From NCBI RefSeq assembly GCF_008704995.1, contig NZ_CP023747.1, positions 5,552,001-5,616,000 of the forward strand: DNA of 64,000 bases, written 5' to 3'. The notes beneath the pieces were generated by a model. The model did no database searches. It had not been told where the DNA came from and saw nothing but the letters and a program-made list of their open reading frames with translations. Positions 1 to 9,075 of the stretch are shown piece by piece; positions within the stretch are counted from its first letter, which is position 1, and each line of letters starts with the position of its first letter. This stretch comes from Streptomyces nodosus. Lineage in GTDB: Bacteria > Actinomycetota > Actinomycetes > Streptomycetales > Streptomycetaceae. A program made the translations under genes and the position numbers.

Positions 1-363
1 GCCGTGCGCGGAGGCGCGGTGACCATCCATCGCGTCCAATGCTCCGGAGCGGCGCGCATGAAGAGCGCCGGGCGCACGGAGGTCGGCGTGCGCTGGGGCG
101 ACACCACCGAATGCCGGGTCACCCTCGTCGCCGAGTCCTTCGGACGCCCCCATCTGCTCGCGGACCTCACCGAGGCCATCGCGCTGCAGGGCGTCGCCAT
201 CGTCTCCGCCACCGTCGAACCGCCCAGCCAGCAGCGGGTCCGCCACACCTACACGCTCCAACTCCCGGACGCGGCCCGGCTGCCGGCTCTGATGCGCGCC
301 ATGCGCAATGTGCCCGGCGTGTACGACGTCAACCGCGCCCAGCACCCCGCGGCGGCGTACTGA
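1..363 (+). CDS. 3' end of ACT-domain protein, probably a RelA/SpoT-type (p)ppGpp enzyme (partial)
   Basis: The open frame runs in from the left edge and stops with TGA at 361-363, so only the C-terminal 120 residues are visible. They contain one ACT-type regulatory fold: a strand 'RVTLVAESFGRPHLLADLTEAI', a helix, 'GVAIVSATVEPP', then 'HTYTLQLPD' and a closing 'MRNVPGVYDVNR'. A C-terminal ACT domain ending this way is typical of RelA/SpoT homologues, and in Streptomyces a RelA/SpoT homologue (RshA) lies just upstream of an M1 peptidase and hflX, as here. The synthetase and hydrolase domains would lie outside the window, so the identification rests on the ACT domain and gene order. The GTG at position 4 is in frame but is unlikely to be the true start. 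Confidence 0.6.
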   Translation, partial: AVRGGAVTIHRVQCSGAARMKSAGRTEVGVRWGDTTECRVTLVAESFGRPHLLADLTEAIALQGVAIVSATVEPPSQQRVRHTYTLQLPDAARLPALMRAMRNVPGVYDVNRAQHPAAAY

Positions 364-497
364 CCGCCGAGAAGCCGCCCCGGCCGTCCCGATGAGGGCG
401 GACGGACGGAGCCGGGCGGCCGGGACCGGATCCGTTCGGGTGGGCCCGGCGCGCGTCTGCGCCATGTGACCGGTGCGCGCTGATAGCGGTGTGACCC

Positions 498-1991
498 ATG
501 CCGCACAGCCTCCGCTCCGTGATCCCCCGTGCCCGCCGCGCCAAAGCGGCCCTGCTGGCCTCCGCCGTCTCCGGCTGTCTGATCGCCGCGAGCGCACCCG
601 CGCCCGCCGTGCCCCTGGGCCTCGGCGACCCGCTCTTCCCGACGCTGGGCAACCCGGGATACGACGTCCGGTCGTACGACCTGGCCTTCACCTACTCCGG
701 CAGCAACGACAAGCCCCTGTCCGCCGTCACCACCATCCGGGCGCGCGCCACCGAACGCCTGGAGCGCATCAACCTCGACTTCACGCACGGCACGGTGCAG
801 TCCGTCGACGTCAACGGCACACCCGCGGCCTTCACCGGAGCGGGGGAGGACCTGGTGATCACTCCGGAGGTCCCGCTCCCCCGGGGCGGCGCGCTGCGGA
901 TCACCGTGCGGCACACCAGCGACCCGAGGCCCGCCACGGGCACGGAGGGCGGCTGGGTGCGGACCGAGGACGGGCTCGCCATGGCCAACCAGGCCGACGC
1001 CGCCCATCTTGTCTTCCCGTGCAACGACCACCCCTCCGACAAGGCGATGTTCACCTTCCGTGTGACCGCCCCGGACGGCTACACGGTCGTGGCCAACGGG
1101 GTGCCGGCGGGCACCGAGCACACCGGCCGGGGCACCACCTGGACGTATCGCACCAAGCACCCCATGGCGACCGAGCTCGCCCAGGTCTCCATCGGCCGCA
1201 GCGCGGTGCTGCACCGCCGAGGACCCCACGGCCTGCCCGTCCGTGACGTGGTACCCGCCGAGGACCGCGCGCTCCTCGAACCGTGGCTGGCCAAGACCCC
1301 CCAGCAGATCGCCTGGCTGGAGAAGAAGGTCGGCCCGTTCCCCTTCGAGGCCTACGGGCTGCTGATCGCCCGGGCACAGACCGGCTTCGAACTGGAGACA
1401 CAGACGCTCTCCCTCTTCGAGAAAGGCGTGTTCACCCAGCCCGCGTACCCCGCGTGGTACGTCGAGTCACTGATGGTGCACGAGCTGTCCCACCAGTGGT
1501 TCGGCGACAGCGTCAGCCCGCGCACCTGGTCCGACCTGTGGCTGAACGAGGGACACGCCACCTGGTACGAATCCCTGTACGCGGAGGAGACCGCGCAGCG
1601 GCCCATGGAGACCCGGATGAAGGCCGCGTACGGCCTCTCCGACCGCTGGCGCGCCACCGGCGGACCGCCGGCCGCGCCCAGGCCGCCGAAGCCCGGCCGG
1701 AAGATCAGCCTCTTCAGGCCCAGCGTCTACGACGGTGCCGCGCTGGTGCTGTACGCGCTGCGCCAGGAGATCGGGGCCCCCGCCTTCGAGCGCCTGGAGC
1801 GGGCCTGGGTGGCGGTGCACCGGGACGGCACGGCCACCACGGCGGACTTCCGGCGCCTGGCCTCCGGCATCGCGGGACGCGATCTGAGCGGGTTCTTCCG
1901 GGCCTGGCTCTACGGCGAGAAGACGCCGCCGATGCCCGGGCACCCGGACTGGAAGAGCGACCCTCCGCAGGCCTCCGAGACCGCACGGTAA
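498..1991 (+). CDS. Secreted M1-family (gluzincin) metallopeptidase, possible lipoprotein
   Basis: A 497-residue zinc aminopeptidase-like protein. The gluzincin signature is complete: His328-Glu329-x-x-His332 in 'HELSHQWFGD', followed after 18 residues by the third zinc ligand Glu351 in 'LWLNEGHATW'. The N-terminus has basic residues then a hydrophobic stretch ending in a lipobox-like Val-Ser-Gly-Cys27, so export with possible lipid attachment is likely. The family releases N-terminal amino acids from peptides. This copy has only the saddle and catalytic domains plus a short tail, much shorter than classical PepN (about 850 residues), which is usual for the short actinobacterial M1 group. The ATG at 498 lacks a strong ribosome-binding site. 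The gene lies about 130 bp after the ACT-domain gene and 180 bp before hflX, both on the same strand. Confidence 0.88.
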   Translation: MPHSLRSVIPRARRAKAALLASAVSGCLIAASAPAPAVPLGLGDPLFPTLGNPGYDVRSYDLAFTYSGSNDKPLSAVTTIRARATERLERINLDFTHGTVQSVDVNGTPAAFTGAGEDLVITPEVPLPRGGALRITVRHTSDPRPATGTEGGWVRTEDGLAMANQADAAHLVFPCNDHPSDKAMFTFRVTAPDGYTVVANGVPAGTEHTGRGTTWTYRTKHPMATELAQVSIGRSAVLHRRGPHGLPVRDVVPAEDRALLEPWLAKTPQQIAWLEKKVGPFPFEAYGLLIARAQTGFELETQTLSLFEKGVFTQPAYPAWYVESLMVHELSHQWFGDSVSPRTWSDLWLNEGHATWYESLYAEETAQRPMETRMKAAYGLSDRWRATGGPPAAPRPPKPGRKISLFRPSVYDGAALVLYALRQEIGAPAFERLERAWVAVHRDGTATTADFRRLASGIAGRDLSGFFRAWLYGEKTPPMPGHPDWKSDPPQASETAR

Positions 1992-2170
1992 GTCGGATGA
2001 CGGGACGGGGCGGGCCGTGCGACCATCGTCAGGTCGGCGGCACCGCCCACGAGCGGGCGGCCGGGAATGTCTTGAGCTGCTCGAACGTTGTGATTCATGA
2101 CGAGCCGTGCGGCCCTCACGGTCCGCACCCCGTCGCCGCGAACGGAATCCCCCAACGACGTAAGGACCCA

Positions 2171-3661
2171 ATGACCTCCTCTTCTTCCCTTCCCCAGGAC
2201 AGCACGCGCTTCGCACACGCCTACCCCGAGGGTCTTCGGGCCGATGCCCTGATGGAAGAGGACGTCGCCTGGAGCCACGGGATCGACGGAGAGCGGGACG
2301 GCGACCAGTTCGACCGTTCCGAGCGCGCGGCCCTGCGCCGTGTCGCGGGACTGTCCACCGAGCTCGAGGACGTCACCGAGGTCGAGTACCGGCAGCTGCG
2401 CCTGGAGCGCGTGGTGCTCGTCGGGGTGTGGACCTCGGGGACCGCACAGGACGCGGAGAACTCCCTCGCGGAGCTCGCCGCCCTCGCGGAGACCGCCGGC
2501 GCGCTGGTGCTGGACGGTGTGATGCAGCGCCGCGACACCCCCGACGCGTCCACCTACATCGGCTCCGGCAAGGCCACCGAGCTGCGGGACATCGTCCTGG
2601 AGACGGGCGCCGACACCGTGGTCTGCGACGGAGAGCTGAGCCCGGCCCAGCTGATCCACCTCGAGGACATCGTCAAGGTCAAGGTCATCGACCGCACCGC
2701 CCTGATCCTGGACATCTTCGCCCAGCACGCCAAGTCCCGCGAGGGCAAGGCACAGGTCGCGCTCGCGCAGATGCAGTACATGCTGCCGAGGCTCCGTGGC
2801 TGGGGTCAGTCGCTGTCCCGGCAGATGGGCGGCGGCAGTGGCGGCCTGGCGACCCGTGGTCCCGGTGAGACCAAGATCGAGACGGACCGGCGGCGGATCC
2901 GCGAGAAGATGGCGAAGATGCGCCGGGAGATCGCGGAGATGAAGACCGGCCGCGAGATCAAGCGCCAGGAGCGCAGGCGTCACAAGGTCCCCTCGGTGGC
3001 CATCGCCGGCTACACCAACGCCGGAAAGTCCTCCCTGCTCAACCGGCTCACGGGCGCGGGCGTCCTGGTCGAGAACGCGCTGTTCGCGACCCTCGACCCG
3101 ACCGTGCGCCGGGCCGAGACCCCGAGCGGGCGGCTCTACACGCTGGCGGACACCGTCGGCTTCGTCCGGCACCTGCCGCACCACCTGGTCGAGGCGTTCC
3201 GTTCCACGATGGAAGAGGTCGGCGACGCCGATCTGATCCTGCACGTGGTCGACGGTTCGCACCCCGTGCCGGAGGAGCAGCTGGCCGCCGTGCGCGAGGT
3301 GATCAGGGATGTCGGCGCCACCGATGTGCCCGAGATCGTCGTGATCAACAAGGCGGACGCGGCCGACCCGCTGGTGCTCCAACGGCTGCTCCGGGTCGAG
3401 AAGCGTTCCCTCGCGGTCTCCGCGCGCACCGGTGCGGGCATCGAGGAGCTGCTGGCCCTCATCGACGACGAGCTGCCCAAGCCGTCGGTCGAGATCGAGG
3501 CGCTGGTGCCCTACACCCACGGCCGGCTGGTCGCGCTCGCCCACACCGAGGGCGAGGTGAACTCCGAGGAGCACACCCCGGAGGGCACCCTCCTCAAGGC
3601 CCGGGTGCACCCGGAACTGGCCGCGGAGCTGGCACCGTACATCCCGGCCTCCGCGCTCTGA
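2171..3661 (+). CDS. hflX: GTPase HflX
   Basis: A 496-residue ribosome-associated GTPase of the Obg-HflX superfamily; HflX splits stalled 70S ribosomes. The N-terminal glycine-rich HflX domain carries 'GSGKATEL' and the hallmark linker 'GGGSGGLATRGPGETKIE'. The G domain follows with the P loop GYTNAGKS at residues 280-287, the switch II motif 'DTVGFVRHLP' and 'NKAD' for guanine recognition. The ATG at 2171 is preceded by 'TAAGGA' at a workable distance. The frame stays open far upstream, but those codons read as a shadow of the M1 peptidase gene. The gene ends at a strong hairpin terminator, so it is probably the last gene of its transcript. Confidence 0.95.
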   Translation: MTSSSSLPQDSTRFAHAYPEGLRADALMEEDVAWSHGIDGERDGDQFDRSERAALRRVAGLSTELEDVTEVEYRQLRLERVVLVGVWTSGTAQDAENSLAELAALAETAGALVLDGVMQRRDTPDASTYIGSGKATELRDIVLETGADTVVCDGELSPAQLIHLEDIVKVKVIDRTALILDIFAQHAKSREGKAQVALAQMQYMLPRLRGWGQSLSRQMGGGSGGLATRGPGETKIETDRRRIREKMAKMRREIAEMKTGREIKRQERRRHKVPSVAIAGYTNAGKSSLLNRLTGAGVLVENALFATLDPTVRRAETPSGRLYTLADTVGFVRHLPHHLVEAFRSTMEEVGDADLILHVVDGSHPVPEEQLAAVREVIRDVGATDVPEIVVINKADAADPLVLQRLLRVEKRSLAVSARTGAGIEELLALIDDELPKPSVEIEALVPYTHGRLVALAHTEGEVNSEEHTPEGTLLKARVHPELAAELAPYIPASAL

Positions 3662-3674
3662 CCCACATGCGGAA

Positions 3675-3714
3675 GAAGGGCCCGCTCACCCCGTATCGGG
3701 GGAGCGGGCCCTTC
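3675..3714 (+). terminator. Hairpin terminator after hflX
   Basis: A perfect 13-bp inverted repeat (3675-3687 with 3702-3714; arms GAAGGGCCCGCTC and its complement) starts 13 nt after the hflX stop. The loop can pair further (CCCC with GGGG). There is no long T tract, as is normal for Streptomyces terminators. Confidence 0.85.
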
Positions 3715-3782
3715 GCCGTTCACGGGAGCGGCACGCCCGGGCGGCGGCGGGGGATGCCCTGCCGCCGCCGGGTCCCGCCTGT

Positions 3783-3847
3783 CGGACGTCCCTATCAGAC
3801 GTCCCTATCAGACGTCCGTATCAGACGTCCCTGTCAGACGTCGCAGG
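3783..3847. repeat. 13-bp tandem repeat, five units, each containing GACGTC
   Basis: Five head-to-tail 13-bp units run from 3783 to 3847 (consensus CAGACGTCCCTAT, with one to four changes per unit). The last unit ends directly before the stop codon of the minus-strand protease gene. Every unit contains the palindrome GACGTC. The array lies between two convergent genes. Function unknown: it could be slippage-prone filler or a protein-binding array. Confidence 0.8.
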
Positions 3848-5074
3848 TCACTGGTCCGCGAACTTCTTGCTGACCGACTGATAGAGACCCTTCGCCACAT
3901 CGCCCAGTCGGGGCCCGGCCAGCCAGCCCGCGCTCACCGGGCCGATCGAGGTGTTGGAGACCAGTACCGGCTTGCCGTCCGTGCCCGTCTCCACCCATCC
4001 GCCGCCGGAGGAACCGCCCGTCATGGTGCAGCCGATGCGGTACATCGTCGGATCCGTCCGCACGATGGACAGCCGGCCCGGCTTGTCCTGGCACTGGTAC
4101 AGCTTCTGCCCGTCGTACGGGGCCGCGGCGGGGTAGCCCGTCGCCCTGATGCTGTCGACCTTCGACACGGCCGGCGCGTCGAAGTTCACCGGGAGCGCCG
4201 AACCGACCGTCTCTTCAAGAGACTTGCCTCCGCTGCCCTGCTCCGGAGTGACATGGATGACGGCGAAGTCATAGGCCGCGCCCGCACCGCCCGTCGCGCC
4301 GCCCTGCTCGATCCACTGGTCCGAGGTCTGCGCCCAGTCGCCCCACCAGACCCCGTACGGAGCGACCTCCTCGCGCCCCGCGTCCGTCAACTCGGCCTCC
4401 GACTTCGCGGCGTTGTTGTACGACGGCACGAAGGCGATGTTGCGGTACCAGCCGCCCGCCTTGCCGGCGTGCACACAGTGGCCCGCGGTCCACACCAGGT
4501 TGGACTTGCCCGGGTGCGCCGGGTCCTCGACCACGGTCGCCGAGCAGACCATGGTGCCGTCGGGGGCGTCGAAGAAGACCTTGCCGGCCGTCGGCGCGCT
4601 GTCGTGGTACCCCGCCGGCACCGCCTGTGCCTGCACCGGCGCCGGAGTCGGGTCCGTGACACCCTGGTCACCCGAGAGGTCGTTGTCGTCGACGCCCCTG
4701 TCGGGGTCCTCGGCCTTGCGCATCCGCTCCGGGTCCCAGAGACCCTTGATGATCGGGTTGATGTATTCGTCGGCCTCGCGCAGCCAGTCGTCCTTGTCCC
4801 ACTTCTTCCAGGCGCCGTTCTTCCACTTGTCGATGTCGATCCCGTGGTCCTTGAGCTTGCGCCTGATGTCGTCCGGGATCTGGATCTTGCCGTCGTCGCC
4901 GGCCGAGACGGACGCGCTCGCCTGATCGCTCGCCTCGGTGTCCCCGCCGGAGCCGCAGGCGGTCGCGGTCAGCGCCAGCGCCAGGGCGAGGCCGGCCGCC
5001 GCCGGCACCGGGGAGATTCGGCGGCGTGCGCTCCGGCCCCGGCGGGCCGCGAAGAGCGGGCGTATGGATCGCAT
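3848..5074 (-). CDS. Trypsin-like serine protease, predicted lipoprotein
   Basis: A 408-residue extracellular serine peptidase with a chymotrypsin-like fold, nearest in style to the glutamyl-endopeptidase/V8 group. The catalytic triad is visible: His199 in 'TAGHCV', Asp269 in 'YDFAVIHV' and Ser356 in 'GGSSGGGW'. The N-terminus has arginine-rich residues, a hydrophobic core and a lipobox-like Ala-Thr-Ala-Cys, then a Gly/Ser/acidic linker, so it is probably a membrane-anchored lipoprotein. The ATG at 5074 was chosen because GGGGGAG sits 8 nt upstream; the frame is open 34 codons further but has no comparable site. Residues of about 60-150 form a charged stalk rich in Lys, Asp and Trp. The gene is convergent with hflX and divergent from the siderophore cluster. 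Confidence 0.88.
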   Translation of the reverse strand: MRSIRPLFAARRGRSARRRISPVPAAAGLALALALTATACGSGGDTEASDQASASVSAGDDGKIQIPDDIRRKLKDHGIDIDKWKNGAWKKWDKDDWLREADEYINPIIKGLWDPERMRKAEDPDRGVDDNDLSGDQGVTDPTPAPVQAQAVPAGYHDSAPTAGKVFFDAPDGTMVCSATVVEDPAHPGKSNLVWTAGHCVHAGKAGGWYRNIAFVPSYNNAAKSEAELTDAGREEVAPYGVWWGDWAQTSDQWIEQGGATGGAGAAYDFAVIHVTPEQGSGGKSLEETVGSALPVNFDAPAVSKVDSIRATGYPAAAPYDGQKLYQCQDKPGRLSIVRTDPTMYRIGCTMTGGSSGGGWVETGTDGKPVLVSNTSIGPVSAGWLAGPRLGDVAKGLYQSVSKKFADQ

Positions 5075-5451
5075 GGTCTGAACTCCCCCTGGAATGAACC
5101 TGAGTGAAGGAAACGGTCTACCGCCGTGGAAGGCGGGACCTCGTCGTCGATCACTGCCTCCACTGAACGCCCCCACACCCTATGCACTCGCTGTGGGGGA
5201 CTTCCGACGGAAGGGCAACGGTTCCGTCACGGCGGCGATCACAAGACACCTCGCCGGGGCGGGCCGTGCGGCGCCGAGCGGCGGTGTGCGAGAAGCAGTC
5301 GAAAACGCGTCAGGAAATCGATCAGGAAGACAAGGACTTTCCGAGTGCCCGCTTCCCCGGGGCGTTTGCGTCGTTGGTACCCACGGGGTGAACTGCCGTC
5401 CCTGGTCCAACCCTTGCCCAACCCCTCTGAGCTGCGGGAGGAACTGACGTC
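5075..5451. other. Divergent intergenic region between the protease and the siderophore cluster
   Basis: This 377-bp gap must hold promoters for both flanking genes. I see no gene, strong hairpin or DmdR/IdeR-type iron box in it. A ribosome-binding site (GGGAGGAA) at its right end serves the aminotransferase gene. Confidence 0.55.
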
Positions 5452-6921
5452 GTGACCGTGACGGAGACTGCGGTGGTACCGGTGAAGGGCGAGCCGGAGG
5501 GGAGCGCGGCAGCGGCGGGGGAGCGCCCGGCGCGCGCGGTGACACACCGGACGGGGGAAGCGCGCGCGGCGCAGGAGGACATTCTGCGACGGCAGTCGGC
5601 GCGCGAGTCCGCCGCGCGCACCTATGCGCGCGCCCTGCCGATCGTGCCCGTGCGAGCGCGCGGCCTCACCATCGAGGGGGCCGACGGACGCCGTTACCTG
5701 GACTGCCTCTCCGGTGCGGGCACCCTGGCCCTCGGCCACAACCATCCGGTCGTTCTGGAGGCGATCCGCAAGGTCCTCGACTCCGGTGCGCCGCTGCACG
5801 TCCTGGATCTGGCCACCCCCGTCAAGGACGCCTTCACCACGGAACTGTTCCGCACCCTGCCGCCCGGCCTCGCCGAGCGGGCCCGTGTGCAGTTCTGCGG
5901 GCCGGCGGGGACGGACGCCGTCGAGGCCGCGCTCAAGCTGGTGCGTCTGGCGACGGGCCGGACCGGCGTGCTCGCCTTCACCGGCGCGTACCACGGGATG
6001 ACCGCCGGGGCGCTCGAGGTGTCCGGAGGCGCCACCGAGGTACGGGTCACCCGGCTGCCCTATCCGCAGGACTACCGCTGTCCGTTCGGCGTCGGCGGCG
6101 AGTACGGGGCCGAACTCGGCGCCCGCTGGACCGAGTCCGTCCTCGACGACACCAAGTCGGGGGTGCCGCTGCCCGCCGGGATGATCCTGGAACCGGTGCA
6201 GGGCGAGGGCGGGGTGCATCCCGCGCCGGACGCCTGGATGCGCCGGATGCGGCAGATCACCGAGGACCGGTCGATCCCCCTGATCGCGGACGAGGTGCAG
6301 ACCGGAGTGGGCCGCACCGGACGCTTCTGGGCGGTCGAACACAGCGGGGTGGTGCCCGATGTGATGGTGCTCTCCAAGGCGATCGGCGGCAGCCTGCCGC
6401 TCGCCGTCGTGGTCTACCGGGACGACCTGGACCTCTGGCAACCCGGAGCCCACGCCGGCACATTCCGCGGCAACCAGCTCGCCATGGCCGCCGGCGCGGC
6501 CACCCTCGCTCATGTCCGGGAGAACGGCCTGGCCGAGCGCGCCCACTCGGTCGGCACCCGCATGCTGACGCAACTCCGCTCGCTGGCAGCCGAGTTCCCG
6601 TGCATCGGGGACGTCAGGGGCCGGGGACTGATGATCGGCGTCGAGCTGGTGGACCCCGAGGCCGCCCCGAGAGCGGCGCCCCTGGACTGCCCGGCCCCTG
6701 GTCCCGGGGGCACCGGGCCCCGCCCCGCCGCGCCCGCACTGGCCGCCGCCGTCCAGCAGGAGTGCCTGCGGCGCGGCCTGATCGTGGAACTCGGCGGGCG
6801 GCACGCCGGCGTCGTCCGGCTGCTGCCGCCGCTGACGATCAGCGACGAGCAGACGAGCGCGGTCCTGGACCGGTTCGCGGACGCCGTCGCCGCCGTGGCC
6901 CGGGGCCCTTTCCACCCCTGA
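5452..6921 (+). CDS. Class III aminotransferase, diaminobutyrate--2-oxoglutarate transaminase family
   Basis: A 489-residue PLP-dependent fold-type I aminotransferase. Lys309 in 'VLSKAIGGSLPLAVVVY' is the expected PLP lysine, and 'LIADEVQTGVGRTG' carries the PLP-binding Asp. 'LSGAGTLALGHNHP' is characteristic of the diaminobutyrate aminotransferase branch, which makes L-2,4-diaminobutyrate from aspartate semialdehyde. The GTG at 5452 follows GGGAGGAA by a good distance. Next to an IucA/IucC synthetase and a GNAT acyltransferase, its likely role is to supply a diamine building block for a siderophore. No decarboxylase is present to turn diaminobutyrate into diaminopropane, so the real substrate is uncertain. 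Residues about 405-425 form a Pro/Gly-rich insertion. Confidence 0.87.
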   Translation: MTVTETAVVPVKGEPEGSAAAAGERPARAVTHRTGEARAAQEDILRRQSARESAARTYARALPIVPVRARGLTIEGADGRRYLDCLSGAGTLALGHNHPVVLEAIRKVLDSGAPLHVLDLATPVKDAFTTELFRTLPPGLAERARVQFCGPAGTDAVEAALKLVRLATGRTGVLAFTGAYHGMTAGALEVSGGATEVRVTRLPYPQDYRCPFGVGGEYGAELGARWTESVLDDTKSGVPLPAGMILEPVQGEGGVHPAPDAWMRRMRQITEDRSIPLIADEVQTGVGRTGRFWAVEHSGVVPDVMVLSKAIGGSLPLAVVVYRDDLDLWQPGAHAGTFRGNQLAMAAGAATLAHVRENGLAERAHSVGTRMLTQLRSLAAEFPCIGDVRGRGLMIGVELVDPEAAPRAAPLDCPAPGPGGTGPRPAAPALAAAVQQECLRRGLIVELGGRHAGVVRLLPPLTISDEQTSAVLDRFADAVAAVARGPFHP

Positions 6922-7127
6922 GCCCTTCGACCACCGAGCCCTTCCACCCCTGAGCCGGGCCGCACGCCGCGCTCCGGGGACCGGCTTCGCACCGATCCGC
7001 CCGAACCGGCATCGCACCGACCGCCCGTCGCGGGCCATCGTGTCGGGCCGGCCGCACCCCCGTATTCCGTACCACGCACCCGCACGGCCCGTCGCCGCAC
7101 GGGCCGGAGACCTCACAAGGAACGCCC

Positions 7128-9035
7128 TTGAACGCCACCCCCACCCCCGAAGGCGGCCCCCGGACGATCGAACGGGAGACCGGCGGCACCCCGACCGCCA
7201 CGATCCCGCCAGGGCCCCCCGTCATCCCCCGGCAGGAAACGGCCTCACCGGAGACCGTGGCGGGGCACGGCCCCGTCACCGCTCCGCTCGTCGATCCGCT
7301 GGAACACCCCGATCCGCACACCGCGGCCCAGACCGCGACCGTGGAGAACCTGCTGCGCTGCTGGGTACGTGAGCACGCCCGCGCCGCCCCCGCCGACGGC
7401 ATCCTGCGCATCCCGCTGCCGACCAGCGGTACGGCCCTGCTGGTCCCCGTCCTCTACTGGTCCCGGACCGGCTGGCACCGCTTCGGACCGCCCCGCCTCG
7501 CCCACACCCAGGACGCGGCCCCACCCGTGGACGCGGTCACGCTCGCAGCCCTGCTGGCCCGAGAGACGGGAGCGCCCGGCACCTCCACCGATCTGGTGGC
7601 CCGAGTCGCCGACTCCGTCCGCTGCACCACGGTCTTCATCGCCCGGCGCCGGGAGCAGCCCGCCGACGAGGGCGACCTCTTTCTCTCCGGGGAACAGGCG
7701 CTGGTCCTGGGCCACCCGATGCATCCGACGGCCAAGAGCCGCGAGGGCCTCTCCGAGAGCGAAACCGGGCTCTACTCGCCCGAACTGCGCGGCTCCTTCC
7801 CGCTCCACTGGATGGCGGTCGCCCCCTCGGTACTCGCCGCCGACTCGGCATGGACGGAACGCGGCCGGCCCGTACCCCCCGGACGGCTGACCGAACGGCT
7901 CGCCGGACCGGGGCTCCCCCTGCCCGACGGCTTCACCGCGCTGCCGCTGCACCCCTGGCAGGCGCGGGAGGTCCGGCGCCGACCGCGGACCGCGGCCCTG
8001 CTGGAGACCGGGCTGCTCCGGGACCTCGGCCCGCACGGCGAGCCCTGGCACCCCACCTCCTCCGTCCGCACCGTCCATCGCTCGGGCGCCCCCGCGATGT
8101 TGAAACTGTCGCTGGGACTGCTCATCACCAACTCCCGCCGAGAGAACCTGCGCAAGGAACTCCGCCGGGGCGTCGAGGTGCACCGGCTGCTGCGCGGCGG
8201 GCTCGGCAGACAGTGGCGGTTCGCGCACCCCGGGTTCGACATCGTCCGCGACCCGGCCTGGCTCGCCGTCGACGACATGGACGGCAGCCCCGTGGCAGGG
8301 CTGGACGTGGTGATCCGGCACAACCCGTTCGGTCCGACGGTCGACGCCTGCTGTGTCGCCGGGCTCGTCTCGCCCCGGCCCCGCCCCGTGCCCGACGGGT
8401 CCCCGCGGCCCGTCCTGCGCTCACGGCTCGCGGAGATCGTCAGCCGACTCGCCGCGCGCACCGGCCGTCCGCGCGAGGCCGTGGCCACCGAGTGGTTCCT
8501 GCGCTACCTCGAGCAGGTGGTGCGCCCGATCCTCTGGCTGGACGGCGAGGCCGGTGTCGCCCTGGAGGCGCACCAGCAGAACACCGTGCTGCTGCTCGAC
8601 CCCGAGGGCTGGCCCACCGGCGGGCGCTACCGCGACAACCAGGGCTACTACTTCCGCCACTCCCGCCGCGCCGAGCTCGACGCGCGGCTGCCCGGCATCG
8701 GAGAGCACAGCGACACCTTCGTCTCCGACGAGGTGACCGACGAGCGCTTCGCCTACTACCTCGGCATCAACAATGTGTTCGGCCTGATCGGCGCGTTCGG
8801 CTCCCAGCGCCTGGCCGACGAGCGACTGTTGCTCGCCGCCTTCCGGCGCTTCCTGTCCGGTGCCGCCACCGGACCCGACCGGCTGCGTACGCCGCTGCCC
8901 GCCCGTCTGCTCGATGCGCCCGTGCTGCGCTGCAAGGCCAATCTGCTCACCCGGCTGCACGGACTCGATGAACTCGTGGGCCCGGTGGACACCCAGTCCG
9001 TCTATGTCACCATCGCCAACCCCCTTCACTTCTGA
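7128..9035 (+). CDS. IucA/IucC-family NRPS-independent siderophore synthetase
   Basis: A 635-residue NIS synthetase, which uses ATP to join a carboxylate (often citrate) to an amine or hydroxylamine. Family motifs appear in order: 'HPMHPTAKSREGLS' (ATP and substrate binding), 'PLHPWQ', 'KLSLGLLITNSRRENLRKE' and 'LEAHQQNTVLLLD'. The FhuF-like C-terminal part contains 'DNQGYYFR' and ends 'CKANLLTRLHGLDEL'. The start is probably the TTG at 7128, because AAGGAA lies 5 nt ahead and no better in-frame start follows before the conserved region. The first 70 residues are Pro/Thr-rich and probably disordered. The gene lies 206 bp after the aminotransferase and 40 bp before the GNAT gene. The acceptor specificity (IucA, IucC or DesD type) cannot be read with confidence. 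Confidence 0.92.
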   Translation: MNATPTPEGGPRTIERETGGTPTATIPPGPPVIPRQETASPETVAGHGPVTAPLVDPLEHPDPHTAAQTATVENLLRCWVREHARAAPADGILRIPLPTSGTALLVPVLYWSRTGWHRFGPPRLAHTQDAAPPVDAVTLAALLARETGAPGTSTDLVARVADSVRCTTVFIARRREQPADEGDLFLSGEQALVLGHPMHPTAKSREGLSESETGLYSPELRGSFPLHWMAVAPSVLAADSAWTERGRPVPPGRLTERLAGPGLPLPDGFTALPLHPWQAREVRRRPRTAALLETGLLRDLGPHGEPWHPTSSVRTVHRSGAPAMLKLSLGLLITNSRRENLRKELRRGVEVHRLLRGGLGRQWRFAHPGFDIVRDPAWLAVDDMDGSPVAGLDVVIRHNPFGPTVDACCVAGLVSPRPRPVPDGSPRPVLRSRLAEIVSRLAARTGRPREAVATEWFLRYLEQVVRPILWLDGEAGVALEAHQQNTVLLLDPEGWPTGGRYRDNQGYYFRHSRRAELDARLPGIGEHSDTFVSDEVTDERFAYYLGINNVFGLIGAFGSQRLADERLLLAAFRRFLSGAATGPDRLRTPLPARLLDAPVLRCKANLLTRLHGLDELVGPVDTQSVYVTIANPLHF

Positions 9036-9075
9036 GGAACATGACCCGTCCCGTCCTCTGAGAGGAGCAGTCGTC

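Noticed and set aside
1910..3610. Minus-strand open frame opposite hflX
   Set aside because: Shadow; HflX motifs on the plus strand are complete.
3667..3873. Short plus-strand frame after hflX
   Set aside because: It is made of the terminator hairpin and the 13-bp repeat array.
5075..5451. Iron box expected upstream of the siderophore cluster
   Set aside because: I looked for TTAGGTTAGGCT-like sequence on both strands and found no acceptable match here or at 6922-7127.
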